From SZUA-309 sp965233675 (GTDB lineage Bacteria; Pseudomonadota; Gammaproteobacteria; Pseudomonadales; Azotimanducaceae): a DNA stretch of 64,000 nt. This document shows, piece by piece, positions 1 through 7,123 of the stretch. The position numbers and the translations under genes were made by a program. Position 1 is the first letter of the stretch, and each line of letters begins with the position of its first letter. The notes below the pieces were generated by a model. The model was not told the origin of the DNA, ran no database searches, and saw nothing but the letters and a program-made list of their open reading frames with translations. The stretch is from contig OZ247498.1 of NCBI GenBank assembly GCA_965233675.1, forward strand, positions 4,650,001-4,714,000, written 5' to 3'.

Positions 1-1
1 C

Positions 2-202
2 TATGCAGAACCGAGCACAACGGTGGGCGTGGAGAAAACGCTGCTTCGATTCGGGTCGAGCCGTGATCTGCGCGAGCGAATTGCGCGGTTACCCGCCAGC
101 GGTGAATACCTGATCAGCAGCAGCCTGCCGGAAGTGGAGTCTCTGGCCATCTTCCTGATGCGCAAACGCGGGTTGATTGCCTGGGCGGCACCGCGCCCCT
201 GA
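2..202 (+). CDS. C-terminal fragment of an unidentified protein
   Basis: An open frame enters from the left edge and stops at TGA 200-202, giving 66 residues that begin YAEPSTTVGVEKTLL and end AWAAPRP. I do not recognise the family. The fragment is mixed hydrophilic and hydrophobic, with no membrane segment or known motif. It converges on the AAA+ ATPase gene whose stop lies about 70 bases downstream. It is called coding because the frame is open to the edge and the codon use matches the neighbouring genes; the function is unknown. Confidence 0.5.
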   Translation, partial: YAEPSTTVGVEKTLLRFGSSRDLRERIARLPASGEYLISSSLPEVESLAIFLMRKRGLIAWAAPRP

Positions 203-273
203 CCTGCAGGAATTCGACCTGCTTGTTTCGGTGGGTGACAACGGAAAAACGTGGATGCTGGAGAATTTGAATC

Positions 274-1746
274 TCAGGCGATTACCGTTCGCCCTTCCGC
301 CCAGGTGCGCAGCGAAGAGATGCTCTCCGAGCGCATGATAGACATGGGATAGGTGCGGTTGAGCGCCGCCATCACATCATCCTGCGCCACGGTTTCTCCA
401 CGGGAGCTCGCCAGATAGCGGGCGGAGACCACGGCTTCTTCGATTTCCGCACCGGTGAATCCGTCCGAGGCTTCCGCCAGTGCGAGCAGATCGAAATCCG
501 CAACGGGAATATCGCGCTTGTGCAGATGAATGCGGAAGATCTCCTGGCGCACCGCCGGTGCCGGGAGGTCCACGAAAAACACCTCATCCAGGCGGCCTTT
601 TCTGACCAGCTCCGGTGGCAGTTCGCTGATGTCGTTGGAGGTGGCGACAATGAAGACCGGCGCGTCGTTTTCCGCCATCCAGGTGAGCAGCGTCGAAAGT
701 ACGCGCTTCGAGGTGGCATTGTCGGACTGGCCGGTGGCCAGACCTTTCTCGATCTCATCCATCCAGAGCACACAGGGCGCCATCAGCTCTGCCTGCTTCA
801 GGGAATTTCTCAGGTTCCTTTCGGTTTCCCCGAAGAATTTGTTGTAGAGCGTGCCGAAATCGAGACGAAGCAGGGGAATACCCCAGTAGCCGGCCACCGC
901 CTTGGCAGCCAGGGATTTGCCGCCGCCCTGCACACCGAGCAGCATCACGCCTTTCGGCTGGTCTTCCGTGGCCTGAAGGAAAGCCGCCTTCCGTAATTCC
1001 AGCCAGGATTTCAGATTGTCGAGTCCGGCCACGGATCCGAAGTCCTCGGTTTCGTACTCGAATCTGAGCACCCCTTCGGAATCGAGCAACTCGAACTTGA
1101 GCCGGTTCACCTCCGGGATGTCGGATTCCGTGATTGCGCCGTCGCCGTAGATCGCGTGGCGGATCAGCACCTGTGCGTCCGAATGAGAGACACCGCGCAG
1201 ATTGGCAATCAGCCGTTTCAGGGTGTCGTTGTCGGTTCGGACTTTTTTGCCGTGATTCTGCTCCGCCCAGTCCTTCGCCTGGGATCGGACCAGTGACATC
1301 AGTTCCTCGTCGCTTGGCAACCGGAGATCGAACTTGGCGGTCAGACGCCCGAGTTCCTGTGGCACCGAAAGCTCGTGGGAAAGCAGGATCAGGGTGTTGC
1401 CCAGCTTTTCGTGGTCCAGCGCGATGTCTTTGAGGTGCCGAATAACGGCAGGTTCGTTCGTCAGATACGGATGAAAATCACAGAGCACATAAAGTGAGGG
1501 GCCTTCTGTTCCGGCGATATGAGCAAGCAGGGCTTCCGGATCCTTCAGGTCCGTGTCGCTGTCCACGCCGGCGCCGAAACCGCCGAGTTCAAGTCCCCGG
1601 GTGACCCGCCATTCATAGAAAGACAGCTGGCGCTGCATGGCGAAACGCAGAAGCATGGCGAGCACGCGACGCTCATCATGGGATTCCACCACGACGATGG
1701 GGATCTTCGCGTCGAGGATCAGACTCAGGTCCTTTGTGTCTGCCAC
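274..1746 (-). CDS. AAA+ ATPase, Ycf46-like
   Basis: A 490-residue cytoplasmic AAA+ protein. The C-terminal half carries Walker A GVQGGGKS (about 271-278), Walker B VLWMDE (about 326-331), sensor-1 ATSN (about 368-371), an RKGRLDE arginine-finger segment (about 382-388) and a TGAEIEEAV sensor-2 helix. The N-terminal ~230 residues lack a nucleotide motif and resemble the N-domain of the chloroplast/cyanobacterial Ycf46 group. That group is poorly characterised, so I infer only ATP-driven remodelling of an unknown substrate. The gene stands alone and divergent from the HIT gene, with about 80 bases between the starts. The start is the first in-frame ATG; family length agrees. Confidence 0.85.
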   Translation of the reverse strand: MADTKDLSLILDAKIPIVVVESHDERRVLAMLLRFAMQRQLSFYEWRVTRGLELGGFGAGVDSDTDLKDPEALLAHIAGTEGPSLYVLCDFHPYLTNEPAVIRHLKDIALDHEKLGNTLILLSHELSVPQELGRLTAKFDLRLPSDEELMSLVRSQAKDWAEQNHGKKVRTDNDTLKRLIANLRGVSHSDAQVLIRHAIYGDGAITESDIPEVNRLKFELLDSEGVLRFEYETEDFGSVAGLDNLKSWLELRKAAFLQATEDQPKGVMLLGVQGGGKSLAAKAVAGYWGIPLLRLDFGTLYNKFFGETERNLRNSLKQAELMAPCVLWMDEIEKGLATGQSDNATSKRVLSTLLTWMAENDAPVFIVATSNDISELPPELVRKGRLDEVFFVDLPAPAVRQEIFRIHLHKRDIPVADFDLLALAEASDGFTGAEIEEAVVSARYLASSRGETVAQDDVMAALNRTYPMSIMRSESISSLRTWAEGRTVIA

Positions 1747-1828
1747 GCCAGTCTCACTATACTTGTTGCTCTGCCGTCATCCCTCTACGGGTGGCGACGA
1801 TGATTAACTGTGCGGACGGAGGCCTGGA

Positions 1829-2179
1829 ATGGCAACAGAATCGGATTGCCTTTTTTGCAAGATAGTCAACCAGGAGCTGCCGGCGGATGTGGTCTACGAG
1901 GACGATGAGTTCCTCGCCTTCAACGACATCAGCCCCCAGGCTCCGACGCACATTCTCATTATCCCCAAAGCCCACTTCGCAACGGTGAACGACTTAACCG
2001 AATCCGAAGTGGATGTGCCGGGGAAGCTGGTTTTGCGAGCCAAGGCCCTCGCCAGTGAGAAAGGCATCGCAGAATCCGGTTACCGGCTCATCCTGAACTG
2101 CAACCCGGAAGGCGGTCAGACCGTCTACCACATACACCTGCACCTCCTCGGGGGTCGCCAGCTCACCCACCTGGGATAA
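1829..2179 (+). CDS. hinT: HIT family purine nucleoside phosphoramidase (HinT type)
   Basis: A 116-residue histidine-triad protein of typical HinT length. It opens with CLFCKIVNQELPADVVYED, the usual zinc-site and substrate-pocket start, and has the catalytic triad HIHLHLL near the C terminus. HinT proteins hydrolyse AMP-N-linked phosphoramidates and clear aminoacyl-adenylates in the cytoplasm. A GGAGG Shine-Dalgarno lies about 8 bases upstream of the ATG. The next gene, coq7, starts 18 bases after the stop on the same strand, so the two are probably co-transcribed. Confidence 0.93.
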   Translation: MATESDCLFCKIVNQELPADVVYEDDEFLAFNDISPQAPTHILIIPKAHFATVNDLTESEVDVPGKLVLRAKALASEKGIAESGYRLILNCNPEGGQTVYHIHLHLLGGRQLTHLG

Positions 2180-2197
2180 ATCCGGCAGTAGAATTAA

Positions 2198-2824
2198 ATG
2201 GCATTCATTGATGATCTCGTCATCGGTCTCGACCGCGCCCTGCGCACGGTCGCGGCGGAACCCATGGCCGAGCGAACCAACCCGGGTGTCGCGGTCGACG
2301 ACACCGCCATGGAAGACAGCGAGCGCCAGCACGCCGCCGGCCTCATGCGCGTGAACCACACCGGTGAAATCTGTGCTCAGGGCCTCTATGAAGGCCAGGC
2401 GCTGACCGCGAAGGACGACGCGACAAGGGATGCATTGCTTGCAGCAGCCCAGGAAGAAACGGACCATCTCGCCTGGTGCCAGGACCGCCTCACCGAACTC
2501 GATTCCAGACCCAGCATCCTGAATCCACTTTTCTACGCAGCCTCATACGCAATGGGTGCGGTCACCGGCCTCATGGGCGACAAGGTCAGCCTCGGCTTCG
2601 TCGAAGCCACCGAAGATCAGGTCTGCAGACACCTCGAATCCCACATGGATTCACTGCCCGAACAGGACCAGCGCAGCCGCGCCATCATCACCCAGATGCA
2701 CGAAGACGAAGAACGGCACGGAGCTGATGCGATGGAAAAAGGCGGCGCCGAGTTCCCGCAGCCGGTCAAAAACCTGATGACGCTCGCCTCGAAGGTGATG
2801 ACCGAAACCACCTATCGAATTTAA
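2198..2824 (+). CDS. coq7: 3-demethoxyubiquinol 3-hydroxylase Coq7
   Basis: A 208-residue di-iron monooxygenase that performs the last ring hydroxylation of ubiquinone synthesis, working at the inner membrane. The ferritin-like ligands are visible: Glu57 in NHTGEICAQGLYEGQA, E87xxH90 (EETDH), a Glu near 139 and E171xxH174 (EERH). The length equals bacterial Coq7 (about 210), which replaces UbiF in Pseudomonas-type bacteria. It is probably co-transcribed with hinT. The 290 bases after it hold no gene but contain a large inverted-repeat element. Confidence 0.95.
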   Translation: MAFIDDLVIGLDRALRTVAAEPMAERTNPGVAVDDTAMEDSERQHAAGLMRVNHTGEICAQGLYEGQALTAKDDATRDALLAAAQEETDHLAWCQDRLTELDSRPSILNPLFYAASYAMGAVTGLMGDKVSLGFVEATEDQVCRHLESHMDSLPEQDQRSRAIITQMHEDEERHGADAMEKGGAEFPQPVKNLMTLASKVMTETTYRI

Positions 2825-2864
2825 CTGCTTTCGCAACTAGCCGATCTTTGAATACAGGTCGTTG

Positions 2865-3011
2865 CCGCAGCGGTGACTGAAACATGTAGTTCCTGGGGAC
2901 GCTAGGTCTGAAGCTGACGCTTCAGACCCCCATCCATGGGCGCTGAGGCGCAGCACATCCATGTGCTGCGACTCCCCCGATAACTACATGTTTCAGTCAC
3001 CGCTGCTGCGG
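2865..3011. repeat. 147-bp three-armed inverted-repeat element
   Basis: A 27-base left arm (2865-2891) is matched by an inverted right arm (2982-3011) that differs only by one extra CAG. Between them are two perfect 10-bp hairpins, 2905-2914 with 2919-2928 (loop TGAC) and 2949-2958 with 2961-2970 (loop CC). GGGG/CCCC tracts flank these and could extend the main stem. As single-stranded DNA or RNA this folds into a three-way junction. It lies between convergent coq7 and the OsmC gene. It has no coding capacity and resembles a non-autonomous repeat or a bidirectional transcript-end element; I have not seen a second copy in this window. Confidence 0.75.
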
Positions 3012-3117
3012 TGTGCCAGGACTCCGGAATCAGATGGTTGCAGAAGCTGAAAGCGGGTGGAGTCGTTGTCACCCACGAACACGATTCTCCGATGCGGTCG
3101 CGAACTGAAGATCGAGG

Positions 3118-3540
3118 TTATTCGTCGGAAACGACTTCATAATCATGGGTAATCTCAACCCCACCAGCTTCGAGCATCCGCGACGCCGAGCAGTATTTGT
3201 CGGCTGATAGCGATACAGCGCGTGCCACCTTCTTCTCGTCCAGCCCGTCACCGGTGACGACAAACTTCAGATGGATCCTGTCGAACACCTGGGGAATCTC
3301 GTCCACCCGTGAAGCTGTGACGTGGGTCACACAATCCGTCACTTTCTGACGCTGCTTGGCAAGGATGGCCACCACATCGTAGGAAGCGCAGCCGCCCAGA
3401 CCCATGAGGACGAGTTCCATCGGTCGCGAACCGCGGTTCTGGCCGCCGCCGTCGGGTGGCCCGTCGATCGGAACGCGGTGTCCGGAGTCGGCAGTTGCTT
3501 CGAAATGAACGGCGTCCTTCCACTCTATCTTTGCGTACAT
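3118..3540 (-). CDS. OsmC family peroxiredoxin-like protein (YhfA type)
   Basis: From the ATG at 3540 the protein is 140 residues, begins MYAKIEWKDAVHF and has the OsmC/Ohr fold signature. The two family cysteines are in MGLGGCASYDV and KYCSASRM, and the tail is GGVEITHDYEV. OsmC/Ohr members reduce organic hydroperoxides with these cysteines; the YhfA subgroup function is unclear. An upstream in-frame start at 3585 exists, but AGAGG sits about 8 bases before the ATG at 3540 and the shorter form matches family length. The gene is divergent from vfr. Confidence 0.88.
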   Translation of the reverse strand: MYAKIEWKDAVHFEATADSGHRVPIDGPPDGGGQNRGSRPMELVLMGLGGCASYDVVAILAKQRQKVTDCVTHVTASRVDEIPQVFDRIHLKFVVTGDGLDEKKVARAVSLSADKYCSASRMLEAGGVEITHDYEVVSDE

Positions 3541-3715
3541 GTCCAGTGGTGATCCTCTTGAAACTTGTAATACCGTGACGATCACGCCCGGAAATGAGTG
3601 ATGGGTGACCGTTCAAACTGTGATTTTGTACCGTTTGTCGACCAGTTCTCACACTGAGTGAAATCCCTGTGCAAGTATCTCCCTCGCAAGATGTCACGAA
3701 GGAGCGTTACAGAAA

Positions 3716-4426
3716 ATGCTTGCTCAAAAGAGTTCACCGAAAAGTTCTTCGGTCGCCGGAATGGGTGCCGCCCGTCCGCTGGCCGCGAAAGGTTTCCAGA
3801 TGAATACTCCCGAACAGGAGACTTATCTCGATTCGTTTCTCGCCGCTGCCCATCGTCGCAAGTATCCGGCAAAAAGCACGCTGATTTATGCCGGCGACAA
3901 GAGCGACTCCATCTACTATATCCTCAAAGGCTCGGTCACCGTACTGGTGGAAGACGAGTCCGGGCGCGAGATCATCGTTGCCTATCTGAACAAGGGCGAC
4001 TTCTTCGGCGAGATGCCGCTGTTTACAGAAGATACTCCCCGCTCGGCCTGGGTCAAGGCCAAGACCGAATGTGAAGTTGCCGAGCTCAGCTACGGCAAGT
4101 TCAAGGAACTGGCAGACAAGCACACGGAGTTGCTTTATGCCGTTGGCCGGCAGATGGCAGATCGCATCAGCCGGACCACCCAGAAAGTGAGTGACCTGGC
4201 GTTCCTGGACGTCACGGGTCGAGTTGCAAGGACGCTGCTCGAACTCACCAAGCAACCCGATGCCATGACCCATCCCGATGGTATGCAGATCAAGATTACG
4301 CGTCAGGAGATTGGCCGTATCGTGGGCTGTTCACGGGAGATGGTTGGACGGGTGCTGAAAACACTGGTGGACCAAGGACTGGTCTCCGTGAAAGGCAAGA
4401 CCATGGTGGTGTACGGCACGCGCTGA
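3716..4426 (+). CDS. vfr: cAMP-binding transcription factor, CRP/Vfr type
   Basis: A CRP-family regulator whose C-terminal half is nearly identical to what I recall of Pseudomonas Vfr: DLAFLDVTGRVARTLLEL, TRQEIGRIVGCSREMVGRVL (helix-turn-helix) and a GTR end. The N-terminal cNMP-binding beta-roll contains GDFFGEMPLF and RSAWVKAK. It should bind cAMP and activate or repress many promoters. The start is uncertain: ATG 3716 follows AAGGAG and gives 236 residues, while ATG 3800 (MNTPEQETYL, preceded by AAAGG) gives 208, closer to family length. A lone TGTGA half-site at 3619 might serve autoregulation but lacks its partner. A strong terminator follows. Confidence 0.93.
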   Translation: MLAQKSSPKSSSVAGMGAARPLAAKGFQMNTPEQETYLDSFLAAAHRRKYPAKSTLIYAGDKSDSIYYILKGSVTVLVEDESGREIIVAYLNKGDFFGEMPLFTEDTPRSAWVKAKTECEVAELSYGKFKELADKHTELLYAVGRQMADRISRTTQKVSDLAFLDVTGRVARTLLELTKQPDAMTHPDGMQIKITRQEIGRIVGCSREMVGRVLKTLVDQGLVSVKGKTMVVYGTR

Positions 4427-4467
4427 CGCCAACCGATATGGTCGAGATCACAATGGATGTGACTGAA

Positions 4468-4490
4468 ACGGGCCCTCTGGGGCCCGTTTT
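4468..4490. terminator. Rho-independent terminator between vfr and trpC
   Basis: A perfect 8-bp stem ACGGGCCC/GGGCCCGT with a four-base loop is followed by TTTT and preceded by an A-rich GAAA. It lies 42 bases after the vfr stop and 18 bases from the convergent trpC stop. The flanking A and T bases mean it could end transcripts from both sides. Confidence 0.88.
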
Positions 4491-4507
4491 AGTATGTGCG
4501 CGAAAAT

Positions 4508-5299
4508 TCAGCCGAACAGGTTTCTGAGTGCTGTGCCTGGATCTTCCGCCCGCATGAATGCCTCGCCGACCAGGAAGGCATGCACATCGTGCTCGCGCAT
4601 GGCCTGAACGTCTTCGCGGTTGTGGATACCGCTTTCGGTGACGACCAGCACATCGTCCGGCACTGCGTCCAGAAGATCGAACGTGTTCGAAAGACGGGTC
4701 TCGAAGGTTTTCAGATTGCGGTTGTTGACACCGATCAGTGTCGGTGCGAGTTGCATGGCCAGCTCAAGTTCGGCGGCATCGTGCACTTCGATCAGCACGT
4801 CCAGATCCAGGTCCTGTGCCCGGCTGTAGAAACGGTGCAGGTCATCCGGACTCAACGCTGCGACGATGAGCAGAATGCAGTCTGCGCCGATCAGCCTGGA
4901 TTCGGCGATCTGATATTCATCGACAATGAATTCCTTGCGCAGCAACGGCAGTTCAACCGAAGCGCGGATTTCCTGCAGATAGCTGTCATGACCCTGAAAG
5001 TACTTTTCGTCCGTGAGCACGGAAAGGCAGGCCGCACCGGCCGCCTGGTAGCTTCTGGCGATGTCCACCGGCTTGAAGTCCGGTCGGATCACGCCTTTGC
5101 TGGGAGACGCTTTTTTCACTTCCGCGATGACGGCGGTTTCGGTCTGTTGCACGGCATCGTGCAGGGATTGAACAAATCCGCGGGTCGACGGAAAGGCGGC
5201 GAGCGCCTGTTCTATCTCCCCAAGCGGTCGCTGACTTCGCCGGTCGGCAACTTCTCCAGCCTTGTGTGCGAGGATCTCATCGAGGATGGTGCCGGCCAT
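4508..5299 (-). CDS. trpC: Indole-3-glycerol phosphate synthase
   Basis: A 263-residue single-function TrpC (TIM barrel) converting CdRP to indole-3-glycerol phosphate in tryptophan synthesis. Family landmarks are EVKKASPSKGVIRPDF, CLSVLTDEKYFQG, LLRKEFIVDEYQ, LIGVNNRNLKTF and VTESGIHNREDV. There is no fused TrpF domain, unlike E. coli. It is the last gene of trpG-trpD-trpC, starting one base after the trpD stop codon, and its 3' end meets the vfr terminator. Confidence 0.97.
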   Translation of the reverse strand: MAGTILDEILAHKAGEVADRRSQRPLGEIEQALAAFPSTRGFVQSLHDAVQQTETAVIAEVKKASPSKGVIRPDFKPVDIARSYQAAGAACLSVLTDEKYFQGHDSYLQEIRASVELPLLRKEFIVDEYQIAESRLIGADCILLIVAALSPDDLHRFYSRAQDLDLDVLIEVHDAAELELAMQLAPTLIGVNNRNLKTFETRLSNTFDLLDAVPDDVLVVTESGIHNREDVQAMREHDVHAFLVGEAFMRAEDPGTALRNLFG

Positions 5300-5300
5300 A

Positions 5301-6329
5301 TCAGTCTTCTCCCATCATGCTGCTGATCCGGACGAGTTCCTGCAGACGTTCGTTGGCAAGGCCGGACGAGACTGCATCCTGTGCCATTTCCACGCCGTTG
5401 GCCAGGCTGGTTGCCACACCGGATGCGTAGATAGCGGCACCGGCATTCAGACAGACGATGTCGGCGGCAGCGGAGTCCGGTTTGGTGAGTGCCTGATGCA
5501 CGAGTTCGAGGCTCGACTCTGGTGAATCGGCTCTGAGGGATTCGCTGCTGCGCATTGCCATGCCGAAGTCCTCGGGGGCGATCTCGTAGTCACTGATCTC
5601 ACCATTCTTCAGCTCGACCACGAAGGTGGGACTGTCCAGTGCGATCTCATCCAGGCCGTCTGCATGCACCACCAGTACATGTTCCGCCCCAAGCAGCCGG
5701 GCAACTTCCGCTACCCGCTGCTGCCAGACGGGGCTGAACACGCCGATCACCTGGCGCCGGGCCCCGGCCGGATTCGTCAACGGACCGAGCACGTTCATCA
5801 GGGTGCGCACGCCGAGCTGCTGCCGCACGGGCGCGGCAAATCTCATCGCGCTGTGGTGTGCCTGGGCGAACAGGAAACCGACACCGACTTCCTGGATACA
5901 GTGGCCGATCTGCTCCGGAGTCAGGTTGAGGTTAACGCCGGCCTGTTCGAGCACGTCCGCGCTGCCGCTCTGGCTGGTCATCTTCCGATTGCCGTGTTTG
6001 GCGACCCGGGCGCCCGCCGCGGCAGCGACGAAGGCCGCCGCGGTTGAGATGTTGAAGAGCTTGGCGCCGCTGCCGCCGGTACCACAGGTGTCCACGAGGT
6101 GGTTCCCGGAAACCGTTACCTTTGTCGAGAGTTCGCGCATGGTCTCTGCCGCACCGGCGATTTCTTCCGCGGTTTCACCTTTCACCCTGAGGCCCATGAG
6201 CAGGCCGCCGATCTGTGCTTCGGTGGCCTCACCGGACATCACCGCTTTGAACACATCCCGGGTACCGCTCTGACTGAGATCGTGCCCTTCGGCGAGCGTT
6301 GCGAGTGCCGTCTGAATGTCCATGGTCAT
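5301..6329 (-). CDS. trpD: Anthranilate phosphoribosyltransferase
   Basis: A 342-residue TrpD that joins anthranilate to PRPP. The PRPP loop CGTGGSGAKLFNIST and the AKHGNRKMTSQSGSADVLE segment are intact. It is stand-alone, not fused to TrpG. It overlaps the end of trpG by four bases (ATGA) and is followed directly by trpC, so the three genes form a tightly coupled operon under the probable leader upstream of trpG. Confidence 0.97.
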   Translation of the reverse strand: MTMDIQTALATLAEGHDLSQSGTRDVFKAVMSGEATEAQIGGLLMGLRVKGETAEEIAGAAETMRELSTKVTVSGNHLVDTCGTGGSGAKLFNISTAAAFVAAAAGARVAKHGNRKMTSQSGSADVLEQAGVNLNLTPEQIGHCIQEVGVGFLFAQAHHSAMRFAAPVRQQLGVRTLMNVLGPLTNPAGARRQVIGVFSPVWQQRVAEVARLLGAEHVLVVHADGLDEIALDSPTFVVELKNGEISDYEIAPEDFGMAMRSSESLRADSPESSLELVHQALTKPDSAAADIVCLNAGAAIYASGVATSLANGVEMAQDAVSSGLANERLQELVRISSMMGED

Positions 6330-6904
6330 TGCCTCGTCAGAAAGTTCTCGAGCAGATCGTGGCCCGTTCGGGTGAAGATCGACTCGGGGTGAAACTGCAC
6401 ACCTTCGATCGGGTATTCCCGGTGTCGAAAGCCCATGATTTCATCAAATTCGCCGTCCTGTTCCGTCCAGGCGGTGATCTCGAGGCAGTCGGGCAGGGTG
6501 TCTCTGGCCACGACCAGCGAGTGATAGCGGGTTGCCTCGAGCGGATCGGGCAGGCCGGCGAACACGCCCTGATTCGTATGGTGGATCCGGGAGGTCTTGC
6601 CGTGCATCACCTCTCTCGCCCGGACCACATCGCCACCGAACACCTGGCCGATGCTCTGATGGCCGAGGCAGATGCCCAGAATCGGTATCTGCCTGCCGAA
6701 AGTCTCGACCACAGCCATGGAAATGCCGGCTTCATTCGGCGTGCAGGGGCCCGGGGATATGACAATCTTCGCCGGTGCCTTTGCTTCGATCTCGGCGAGG
6801 GTGATTTCGTCGTTACGGTGCACTTCCACCTCGGCGCCGAGTTCGCCGAGATATTGCACCACGTTGTAGGTGAAGGAGTCGTAATTGTCGATCATGAGCA
6901 GCAT
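6326..6904 (-). CDS. trpG: Anthranilate synthase glutaminase subunit
   Basis: A 192-residue class I glutamine amidotransferase. The nucleophile Cys is in ILGICLGHQSIG and the His/Glu pair in VQFHPESI. The start MLLMIDNYDSFTYN is typical. It supplies ammonia to TrpE, which is encoded separately at 15.7-17.2 kb, and may also serve PabB. It is the first gene of trpGDC. The 219 bases upstream contain a small frame with tandem Trp codons, described separately. Confidence 0.96.
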   Translation of the reverse strand: MLLMIDNYDSFTYNVVQYLGELGAEVEVHRNDEITLAEIEAKAPAKIVISPGPCTPNEAGISMAVVETFGRQIPILGICLGHQSIGQVFGGDVVRAREVMHGKTSRIHHTNQGVFAGLPDPLEATRYHSLVVARDTLPDCLEITAWTEQDGEFDEIMGFRHREYPIEGVQFHPESIFTRTGHDLLENFLTRQ

Positions 6905-6960
6905 GGTCTGATTACCCGTAGTCGTTCTGGTGTCTGGCCGAGGATGCGGCCGGGAAGCGT

Positions 6961-7072
6961 CTTCGATGTGAAAAAGTCAGATACGGGCCGGGGCCCACCA
7001 GCGGGCGCCCCGCAGGGACGGCTGAAGGCAGAAGGACACTGATGTGCTGAACGGGCTCATCCGCGAATCATA
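6961..7072 (-). promoter_or_regulatory. Probable trp leader and attenuator region upstream of trpGDC
   Basis: On the minus strand a TATGAT -10 box (7072-7067) lies six bases before the ATG of a 27-codon frame with two adjacent Trp codons (7000-6995). A start point seven bases after the box would make the transcript leaderless. The -35 region is weak. The leader contains competing GC stems: GCGGG/CCCGC, CGGGGC/GCCCCG spanning the Trp codons, and GGGCC/GGCCC. Five Ts (6975-6971) follow just after the stop codon. A further GGCCG/CGGCC hairpin lies closer to trpG. The terminator is not cleanly resolved, so the mechanism (transcriptional or translational) is inferred. Confidence 0.5.
6977..7060 (-). 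CDS. trpL: Candidate trp operon leader peptide
   Basis: A 27-residue frame from ATG 7060 to TGA 6977, beginning MSPFSTSVSF and ending GARWWAPARI. The adjacent Trp codons near the end and the position upstream of trpG are the classic signs of a leader peptide whose translation senses charged tRNA-Trp. No convincing Shine-Dalgarno precedes it, but the -10-like TATGAT sits where a leaderless mRNA would start at the ATG, as reported for some other bacterial trpL genes. The peptide itself is not expected to have an enzymatic role. Confidence 0.55.
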   Translation of the reverse strand: MSPFSTSVSFCLQPSLRGARWWAPARI

Positions 7073-7123
7073 GCGTAAGAACCGTCGGACCCGGAAGAGA
7101 GTCTGAACGCAGTATCCCTCACA

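Noticed and set aside
3020..3130. Plus-strand AGGVVVTHEH-like stretch resembling the end of the OsmC protein
   Set aside because: Only about ten residues match, with no further similarity; too short to call a pseudogene remnant.
3619..3634. CRP binding site upstream of vfr
   Set aside because: Only a TGTGA half-site is seen; the second half (ACCGT) departs strongly from TCACA.
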